A stretch of DNA of 64,000 nt. Origin: JBDZVM01 sp040255675. Lineage in GTDB: Bacteria; Actinomycetota; Actinomycetes; Acidothermales; Acidothermaceae. Below the pieces are notes generated by a model. The model ran no database searches. It saw only the letters and a list, made by a program, of their open reading frames with translations, and was not told where the DNA came from. Every line of letters starts with the position of its first letter. The first letter of the stretch is position 1. The stretch is taken from NCBI GenBank assembly GCA_040255675.1, contig JBDZVM010000006.1, forward strand, positions 90,213 to 154,212, in the 5' to 3' direction. Below are positions 57,879 to 64,000 of the stretch, in pieces. The position numbers and the translations under genes were made by a program.

Positions 57879-60034
57879 ACGGCGGCGGCGATCCTATGAG
57901 CGGAAGGCGCGTCGTTTCGCGGCTGCTCGGCGCAGCGGACCACCAGCACCGCGAGGTCGTCGCGTGCTACGCCAAAACGCTGAACGCGTTCTTCGACCAG
58001 CCCGGCGATCGCATCGGCCGACCGATGTTGACGAGACCGCAGGCACTCGAGCAGGCCGCCCTCGCCGAACAGCATGTTGCCGTGGCGGCGTTCGGTCACG
58101 CCGTCGGTGTAAAAGACGAGCGCATCGCCGGGCCGCAACAGCACGAGGTCTTCGGCGAGATCGACCTCGCCGATCACGCCGAGCAGGGTACCGCTGCGTC
58201 CGACCAACTCAACGATTCCGTCGTGGCGCACGAGGACCGGCGGCGGATGGCCCGCGCTCGAGAGGCGTATTTGCAGGCAGTCGCCGTCCTGTGTGACCGT
58301 GCCCAGCGTGGCGGTGCAAAAGCGCCCGCGATCGCCGAGCTGCAAGAGGGCTTCGTTGAGGCGCCGCAAAGCCGCCGGCGGGGGGTGTCCGTCGCGGACG
58401 AGCAGCCGCAGCACGTCGCGCACCATGCCCGTTATGGCCGCCGCTTCCGGGCCTTTGCCGCAGACATCGCCGATCGCGATGCCCCAGCCAGTATCGGACG
58501 AGCCTGTATCAAACAGTTCGAAAACGTCGTAGAAGTCGCCGCCGACTTCGTTGCCCTCTCCGGCTGCCGCGTATCGAGCGCCGAACTCCGAAATCTTGCT
58601 TTGCGGCAAAGTCGGCGGCAGCAGCGAAGCCTGCAAGGCACGCGCAATCGCCGTGCTCTCCTCGTACAGGCGAGCGCTGTCGACGGCAACAGCGGTGCGG
58701 CGCGCGAGATCGTTGAGCAACCCGACGTCGTCGGCGGCGAAGATGCGTCCGGGTGGCCGGCCGACAATGAGAACGCCGAGCAGGCGACGCCTCGAAACGA
58801 GCGGGAGCGTCAGGATTTCACCCGCGCGTTCGTCAGCGACTTCCGTCGGCAGTTCGGTTCCGGGTAGGAGCGAAGGCCGGTGCTCACTCACATGGCTGGC
58901 TAATCGAAGCGCGGTGCTGTCGCCGTCCGGGCTCGACAAGGCTTTCTGCAGCAAGCTCAAGCGCGTTTCGTCCGCGTGCGCAACCGCCATCAGTCGCGGC
59001 AGCCGGCCGGAGGTATCCCAAACAGCCGACCAACGAGCAAAGCGCGGCACGACGAGCTGTGTTGCCAGTGTCATCGCGAGCTGCACGTCGAGGGTGCCAG
59101 CGAACATTTCACTCGCTTCGGCGAGCAGGGCGAGGGAGCCGCGGCTGCGCAACTCCGCGACGCGGGCACGGTCGTCTCGGACGACGATGCCGATGCGCTC
59201 TCCGACCAGCCGGGCCAAAGCGAGGTGATCGACGCTCAGTTCATTGTGATGTCGGACGGCCAGCGCGCCGATGACGCCCGACAACCCGTGCAGCGGCACC
59301 AAGGTGATGCCGTCGGCGGGTAGCTGGGCGGAGTTGGATTGAGCCGCCTGCCGGACAGAATCCGGGTCGGGCGCCAGCGCGGTGCGGTCGTTCGTCGCAA
59401 GCAATTCCCAGCGCCGATCGTCGTCCTCGCTGTGCGCGTACACCCAGCATTGACGCACATCGAGCCCGTCGGCGAGCCGGTACAGGAGTTCGCCGATGAA
59501 CTGGGAAGGGCTGAGCTTTCGCTCGACATCGGCAGGCAAGTCGAGCAACCAGCTGATTTCCGTCGCGGGTGGCAGTTTCGAGACCCCGCTCTCGGTTGCA
59601 TTGTCGATAGCGACGCCGTGAAGCTCGGGTGCTGGAGGTGGTTCGAGCTGGCGTTGTTGAGTTGACGTGAGCAAAAACCAAACGGCTTTGCCCCCATGGA
59701 AATGGCGCGTACCCCATTCGTTGGCTAGTGCGTCGAGAAGCAGCAAGCCACGACCGCCCTCTCGGGTTTCGTCAGGCTGGGCCGGGGCTACGAGGAGCAA
59801 ACCGGGAGTTCTGTCGACGACTTCGACGCGTATTGAATCGGGGGAGATCTCCATGTGCAAGTCGATGTCAGTGCCAGCGTGCACGATCGCGTTAGTGACG
59901 ACCTCGGTCACCAGCAGCAACGCTTCATCGAGTCGGCCGCGCATCTCGGTGCCGGCAAGGGCGGCGGCGACAATGCGACGAGCTGCCGACGCGGAGGATC
60001 CGGTCGGTGAGAGCGTCGTCAAGCTTCGCGGCAT
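57875..60034 (-). CDS. SpoIIE/RsbU-type phosphatase with N-terminal RsbW-like kinase and GAF domains
   Basis: This 719-residue signalling protein has three parts. Residues about 1-130 are a histidine-kinase-like ATPase of the anti-sigma RsbW type (DEALLLVTEVVTNAIVHAGT, then GGRGLLLLDALANEWG). Two GAF-like regions span about 170-480. The C-terminal PP2C SpoIIE domain follows, with GGDFYDVFEL, GIAIGDVCGKGPEAAAITGMVRDVLRLL and DALVFYTDGVTERR carrying the metal-binding Asp residues. It should dephosphorylate an anti-anti-sigma factor and also carries its own kinase module. ATG 60034 overlaps the upstream response regulator stop by one base (TGATG). Confidence 0.93.
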   Translation of the reverse strand: MPRSLTTLSPTGSSASAARRIVAAALAGTEMRGRLDEALLLVTEVVTNAIVHAGTDIDLHMEISPDSIRVEVVDRTPGLLLVAPAQPDETREGGRGLLLLDALANEWGTRHFHGGKAVWFLLTSTQQRQLEPPPAPELHGVAIDNATESGVSKLPPATEISWLLDLPADVERKLSPSQFIGELLYRLADGLDVRQCWVYAHSEDDDRRWELLATNDRTALAPDPDSVRQAAQSNSAQLPADGITLVPLHGLSGVIGALAVRHHNELSVDHLALARLVGERIGIVVRDDRARVAELRSRGSLALLAEASEMFAGTLDVQLAMTLATQLVVPRFARWSAVWDTSGRLPRLMAVAHADETRLSLLQKALSSPDGDSTALRLASHVSEHRPSLLPGTELPTEVADERAGEILTLPLVSRRRLLGVLIVGRPPGRIFAADDVGLLNDLARRTAVAVDSARLYEESTAIARALQASLLPPTLPQSKISEFGARYAAAGEGNEVGGDFYDVFELFDTGSSDTGWGIAIGDVCGKGPEAAAITGMVRDVLRLLVRDGHPPPAALRRLNEALLQLGDRGRFCTATLGTVTQDGDCLQIRLSSAGHPPPVLVRHDGIVELVGRSGTLLGVIGEVDLAEDLVLLRPGDALVFYTDGVTERRHGNMLFGEGGLLECLRSRQHRSADAIAGLVEERVQRFGVARDDLAVLVVRCAEQPRNDAPSAHRIAAAV

Positions 60035-60645
60035 CACGGCTCCGCGGAAACATCCGAAAGCGCCGAGCGCAACCGGGCGATCGCGTCGGTCGCTTCGTCC
60101 GCGGCCTTCGCCAAATCCGGTGACTCTGCCGCCAGCTTTTGCACGTGCGCTACCGCGTCGGCGGCGCGTGACATCAGCTGCTCGACGTTCGCGGCTTCGT
60201 ATTGCGACAAACGCGCTCGTAACTCGTCGGTCTGAGAGGCCAAGTAGCGTCGTCGTTCGTAAAGCTCGACGAACACACCTACCTTGGCGCGCAGCACCCA
60301 CGGGTCGAACGGCTTCGACAGGTAGTCGACCGCGCCCGCGGCGTACCCGCGAAACGCCTGATGAGATTCTCCGTCGATCGCCGTGAGAAACAGGATCGGC
60401 ACGTCGCGGGTGCGCTCGCGCTGCTTGATATGCATCGCGGTCTCAAAGCCGTCCATGTTCGGCATTTGGACGTCGAGCAGGATCAGCGCGAAGTCGTCGA
60501 TCAGCAGACGCTTGAGGGCTTCCTCACCTGAACTCGCCTTGACGAGCTCATGGCCAAGCCCGTGCAGGATGGCCTCGAGCGCCAGCAAGTTCTCCGGCCG
60601 ATCGTCGACCATGAGGATTCGCGCGGGCCGCTCAGCAGATGGCAC
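60034..60645 (-). CDS. Response regulator with receiver domain and helical tail
   Basis: This protein is 203 residues long. The receiver domain shows RILMVDDRPENLLALEAIL, the phospho-acceptor Asp in ILLDVQMPNMDGFETA, and the Lys in VDYLSKPFDPWVL. After residue 120 a long helical or coiled-coil region (VGVFVELYERRRYLASQTDELRARLSQYEAANVEQLMSRAAD) follows; no DNA-binding domain is present. GTG 60645 overlaps the hybrid kinase stop (TAGTG), with GGAGG upstream. Phosphorylation probably controls the coupled phosphatase by contact through the helical tail; this is inferred from the operon. Confidence 0.9.
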   Translation of the reverse strand: MPSAERPARILMVDDRPENLLALEAILHGLGHELVKASSGEEALKRLLIDDFALILLDVQMPNMDGFETAMHIKQRERTRDVPILFLTAIDGESHQAFRGYAAGAVDYLSKPFDPWVLRAKVGVFVELYERRRYLASQTDELRARLSQYEAANVEQLMSRAADAVAHVQKLAAESPDLAKAADEATDAIARLRSALSDVSAEP

Positions 60646-63600
60646 TACTGTTGATCCTCCCTTTCCGTCTGATCGTGGAGCCACGAGCGCATCACCGTGA
60701 GCAGCCGGTCGAGGTCGACCGGCTTGGTGATGTAGTCGCTAGCGCCGGCCGCGAGACTCTTGTCACGTTCTTCGAGCATCGCTTTGGCGGTGAGGAAAAT
60801 GATCGGCAGGTTGGCGAATTGGCCGCTGGCGCGTATCTCGGCGGTGGTCTCGTTGCCGTCCATGTCGGGCATCATGAAGTCCATCAGCACCAGGTCGATG
60901 TCTGGGTGCTTCTCCAGCAGCGAGATTCCGCCTCGGCCGTTGTCGGAATACAGCACTGTCATACCGTGCAACTCCAGTGCGCTCGTCAGCGCGAAAACAT
61001 TGCGGACATCGTCGTCGATGACAAGCACCGTAGCCCCTTGCAAGGGATCGGTGCCGTGGAGGGGGGTGCTGACGTTTCGTCCATCGGTGAGCATGGGCAC
61101 CTGGCGCGGGATCCGGCGTGGCGTCGCGAAAGTACTCGGCGTCGGTTCACGCTCTTCGAAGGGGTACGCGGCCGGGAGAAGCAAGGTGAACGTGCTGCCC
61201 TGGCCCGCTTCGCTCGCGACCGTAATAGCGCCGCCGAGTAGTCGCGCGATCTCGCGTGAAATCGAAAGTCCAAGACCGGTGCCGCCGTACTTCCGGCTGG
61301 TCGTGCCATCAGCCTGCTGGAAAGCCTCGAAAATCAGCTTAAGCTTGTCGCTCGGCACGCCGATCCCGGTGTCGCTCACGCTGAAGGCGATGACCGTTTG
61401 CCCCGCGAGGAGTTGCGCCGTTGCGTCGGCCTCGCCGGCGACGTCGGCCGGGGCCAGGCCGACGTGAAGTCGCACCGTACCTTTCTCGGTGAACTTCAAC
61501 GCGTTCGACACCAGGTTCTTCAGCACTTGCTGTAGGCGCTGCTCGTCGGTGACGATTGCCGCCGGCAGCCCGTCGTCGACCTCGATGACCAAGTCGAGCG
61601 CTTGTTCTTCGGCAAGGGGCCGGAAAGTATTGTCGACGTATTCGCAGACCCTGTCCAAAAGCACGGGCGCTGGCCGCACATCCATCTTGCCCGCCTCGAC
61701 TTTCGACAAGTCGAGGATGTCGTTGATCAGGGCGAGCAGGTCGCTGCCGGCGCTATAGATGGTGCGCGCGAACTCGATTTGCTTCTCAGTCAGATTGCGT
61801 TGGGGGTTGTCTGACAGCAGCTTGGCGAGGATGAGCAGGCTGTTGAGCGGCGTCCGCAGCTCGTGGCTCATGTTCGCGACGAACTCCGACTTGTATTGCG
61901 ACGAGAGCGCTAATTGTTCCGCTTTTTCTTGAAGTCCGAGCCGGGCCATCTCGATCTCGCGATTTTGGATTTCGATGTTGCGGTTCTGTTCCTCGAGCAG
62001 CGCTGCCTTCTCTTCGAGTTCGGCGTTGGTGCGCTGCAACTCCATCGATTGGGCTTGCAGCTCTTGCGCTAAGCGCTGCGATTGAGCGAGGAGCGCTTCC
62101 GTGCGCACGTTGGCCGTGATCGTGTTCAGCACCACGCCGATGGTTTCGACCAGCTGCTCAAGGAAACGCGTGTGCACGTCGCTGAAATGCCTAAACGACG
62201 CTAGTTCGATGACACCGAGCACCTGCCCCTCGAAAAGCACCGGAAGGATGAGAATGTCGGCCGGGCTCGATTCACCAAGGCCACTTCGCACCGCGAGATA
62301 ACCGGATGGCACGTGTTCGACGCGCAGCGGACGCCTGTCGAGCGCGGCCTGGCCGACCAGTCCCTCACCGAGGCGGAACACGACGTCGTCCATGCCGTGC
62401 GCGTGGCCGTACGACGCCGCGCAGCGCAGCACCAGACTCTCGTCCGGACCCTCCGAGAGGAAAAACGCGCCGTGCACGGCTTCGATGACGGGAGTGACCT
62501 CGCTCATAATCATCTGTGTGACTTCGTGGAGGTCGCGTTGCCCCTGCAGCCGGCTGCCGATCTGCGCCAGGTTCGACTTCAGCCAGTCTTGTTGCGCGTT
62601 GATCGCCGTTGTCGTTCGCAGGTTGGCGATCATCTGGTTGATGTTGTCTTTGAGTTCGGCCACTTCTCCTTGCGCATCAACGGCGATCGATCGAGTGAGG
62701 TCGCCACGCGTGACGGCGGTCGAGACCTCAGCGATGGCGCGCACTTGCGTGGTTAGATTGCCCGCGAGCTGGTTGACGTTTTCGGTGAGGTCGCGCCAGG
62801 TGCCGGAGACGCCGTGCACTTGGGCTTGGCCGCCGAGTTTTCCTTCGGTGCCGACTTCGCGGGCGACGCGGGTGACTTCGTCGGCGAACGACGAGAGTTG
62901 GTCGACCATCGTGTTGACGGTTTCTTTGAGTTCGAGGATTTCGCCTTGCGCGTCGACGGTGATTTTTTGCGACAGGTCGCCCTGTGCTACCGCGGTGGTG
63001 ACCAGCGCGATGTTTCGCACCTGGCCGGTGAGGTTTCCGGCCATCGAGTTGACCGAGTCGGTGAGGTCGCGCCAGGTGCCGGAGACGCCGTGCACCTGGG
63101 CCTGGCCGCCGAGTTTTCCTTCCGTGCCGACTTCGCGGGCGACGCGGGTGACCTCGTTGGCGAACGACGAGAGTTGGTCGACCATCGTGTTGACCGTCGA
63201 TTTCAGTTCTCGAATCTCGCCCTCGGCGTCAACGGTGATTTTCTGCGACAGGTCGCCGCGCGCTACCGCCGTCGCCACTTGAGCGATGTTTCGCACCTGA
63301 CTGGTGAGGTTGCGAGCCATCGAGTTCACTGACTCGGTGAGGTCGCGCCAGGTGCCGGAGACGCCGTGCACTTGGGCCTGGCCGCCGAGGCGACCTTCGG
63401 TGCCGACTTCGCGGGCGACGCGAGTGACCTCGTTCGCGAACGACGAGAGCTGGTCGACCATCGTGTTGATCGTTTGAGCCAGCGCCGCCACTTCGCCCTT
63501 TGCGTCGACCGTGATTTTCTGCGACAGATCGCCGCGCGCGACGGCGGTCGTGACTTGCGCGATGTTGCGGACTTGACTCGTGAGGTTGGCCGCCATTCCG

Positions 63601-64000
63601 TTGACGTTTTCGGTGAGGTCGCGCCAGGTGCCGGAGACGCCGTGCACTTGCGCTTGCCCGCCGAGGCGACCTTCGGTGCCGACTTCGCGGGCGACGCGGG
63701 TGACTTCGTCGGCGAACGACGAGAGTTGGTCGACCATCGTGTTGACGGTTTCTTTGAGTTCGAGGATTTCGCCTTGAGCGTCGACGGTGATTTTTTGTGA
63801 CAGGTCGCCTTTGGCGACGGCGGTCGCGACTTGGGCGATGTTTCGCACCTGGCCGGTGAGGTTTCCGGCCATCGAGTTCACGTTCTCGGTGAGGTCGCGC
63901 CAGACACCGGAGACGCCGCGCACTTGGGCTTGGCCGCCGAGTTTTCCTTCGGTGCCGACTTCGCGGGCGACGCGGGTGACTTCGTCGGCGAACGACGAGA
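60645..64000 (-). CDS. Poly-HAMP hybrid histidine kinase (5' end beyond the window)
   Basis: This hybrid sensor kinase is read leftward and cut by the right window edge. From the edge inward there are at least five HAMP-type units of 92 residues (consensus GDLSQKITVDA, NTMVDQLSSFA-EVTRVAREVGTEG-LGGQAQV-GVSGTWRDLT). A GAF domain follows (about 62150-62520), then a coiled coil. The HisKA domain has NMSHELRTPLNSLLIL (about 61830-61880), then an ATPase domain with the G boxes DTGIGVPSDKL and GTGLGLSISREIARLLGG. The C-terminal receiver has VLVIDDDVRNVFAL and LVLMDFMMPDMDG. The HAMP chain recalls fungal group III osmosensing kinases. It overlaps the response regulator gene by one base. Confidence 0.93.
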   Translation of the reverse strand, partial: SSFADEVTRVAREVGTEGKLGGQAQVRGVSGVWRDLTENVNSMAGNLTGQVRNIAQVATAVAKGDLSQKITVDAQGEILELKETVNTMVDQLSSFADEVTRVAREVGTEGRLGGQAQVHGVSGTWRDLTENVNGMAANLTSQVRNIAQVTTAVARGDLSQKITVDAKGEVAALAQTINTMVDQLSSFANEVTRVAREVGTEGRLGGQAQVHGVSGTWRDLTESVNSMARNLTSQVRNIAQVATAVARGDLSQKITVDAEGEIRELKSTVNTMVDQLSSFANEVTRVAREVGTEGKLGGQAQVHGVSGTWRDLTDSVNSMAGNLTGQVRNIALVTTAVAQGDLSQKITVDAQGEILELKETVNTMVDQLSSFADEVTRVAREVGTEGKLGGQAQVHGVSGTWRDLTENVNQLAGNLTTQVRAIAEVSTAVTRGDLTRSIAVDAQGEVAELKDNINQMIANLRTTTAINAQQDWLKSNLAQIGSRLQGQRDLHEVTQMIMSEVTPVIEAVHGAFFLSEGPDESLVLRCAASYGHAHGMDDVVFRLGEGLVGQAALDRRPLRVEHVPSGYLAVRSGLGESSPADILILPVLFEGQVLGVIELASFRHFSDVHTRFLEQLVETIGVVLNTITANVRTEALLAQSQRLAQELQAQSMELQRTNAELEEKAALLEEQNRNIEIQNREIEMARLGLQEKAEQLALSSQYKSEFVANMSHELRTPLNSLLILAKLLSDNPQRNLTEKQIEFARTIYSAGSDLLALINDILDLSKVEAGKMDVRPAPVLLDRVCEYVDNTFRPLAEEQALDLVIEVDDGLPAAIVTDEQRLQQVLKNLVSNALKFTEKGTVRLHVGLAPADVAGEADATAQLLAGQTVIAFSVSDTGIGVPSDKLKLIFEAFQQADGTTSRKYGGTGLGLSISREIARLLGGAITVASEAGQGSTFTLLLPAAYPFEEREPTPSTFATPRRIPRQVPMLTDGRNVSTPLHGTDPLQGATVLVIDDDVRNVFALTSALELHGMTVLYSDNGRGGISLLEKHPDIDLVLMDFMMPDMDGNETTAEIRASGQFANLPIIFLTAKAMLEERDKSLAAGASDYITKPVDLDRLLTVMRSWLHDQTEREDQQ
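62690..64000 (-). repeat. 276-bp tandem repeat encoding HAMP units
   Basis: The phrase GTGAGGTCGCGCC recurs at 62785, 63061, 63337, 63613 and 63889, exactly 276 bp apart, matching 92 codons. Copies are highly similar but not identical, and the array continues past the window edge. It encodes the HAMP chain of the hybrid kinase. Confidence 0.95.

Noticed and set aside
57585..57899. Plus-strand open frame of 104 codons after the HIT gene
   Set aside because: It is dominated by Arg and has no hydrophobic or domain pattern; the minus-strand frame over the same bases is more protein-like, though also uncertain.
62690..64000. Regular repeats that might suggest a CRISPR array or DNA satellite
   Set aside because: The 276-bp period equals 92 codons, there are no unique spacers, and the frame encodes HAMP domains throughout.

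Overview
The window is chromosomal DNA from a high-GC actinobacterium. The evidence is the frequent use of GTG starts, the gene block acn, dxs, ribonuclease D, DUF3000, hemE, hemG, hemQ, the tRNA-Gly/Cys/Val cluster, an SsgA/SsgB-like protein (known only from morphologically complex, often sporulating actinobacteria), and two chemoreceptors that imply motility or chemosensory signalling. I cannot name the genus. Most of the window is ordinary core chromosome, broken by a few accessory insertions.

Region 1 (1-23000) follows the actinobacterial housekeeping order: DUF6941 protein, aconitase, DXP synthase, a hypothetical, ribonuclease D, then DUF3000, a transporter, uroporphyrinogen decarboxylase, a DUF4349 lipoprotein, coproporphyrinogen/protoporphyrinogen oxidase, HemQ, a membrane acyltransferase and MsrB. 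A cluster of different character sits between ribonuclease D and DUF3000 (7970-15293). It holds a response regulator, a divergent secreted subtilisin ending in twelve Trp-led pentapeptides, a membrane GAF protein and a histidine kinase translationally coupled to the protease gene, and two tandem paralogous regulators.

Region 2 (23000-40600) holds the DNA repair pair Prim-PolC and LigC with a ROK kinase between them, a Dcm-type methyltransferase with Vsr, a RibD-like reductase, and the trehalose/glycogen operon glgX-treY-glsB-treZ. These are followed by an L,D-transpeptidase lipoprotein, a SRPBCC protein, a chemoreceptor and a DMT transporter.

Region 3 (40728-50658) is a 9.9 kb integrated element bounded by a 26-bp perfect direct repeat of the 3' end of tRNA-Val(GAC). 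It encodes a tyrosine integrase, excisionase-like HTH proteins, a DUF3631 ATPase, an HNH nuclease and a phage terminase small subunit. It has no large terminase, portal, capsid or tail genes. Its size, site and gene content suggest a phage satellite.

Region 4 (50634-64000) returns to core genes: four tRNAs, a PabB-like enzyme, an SsgB-like protein, a chemoreceptor with an unusual carbohydrate-binding-like C-terminal domain, threonyl-tRNA synthetase and a HIT protein. The right edge is a tightly overlapping signalling operon: a hybrid kinase with many HAMP repeats (cut by the window end), a response regulator, a SpoIIE-type phosphatase fused to an RsbW-like kinase domain, and possibly a small membrane protein.
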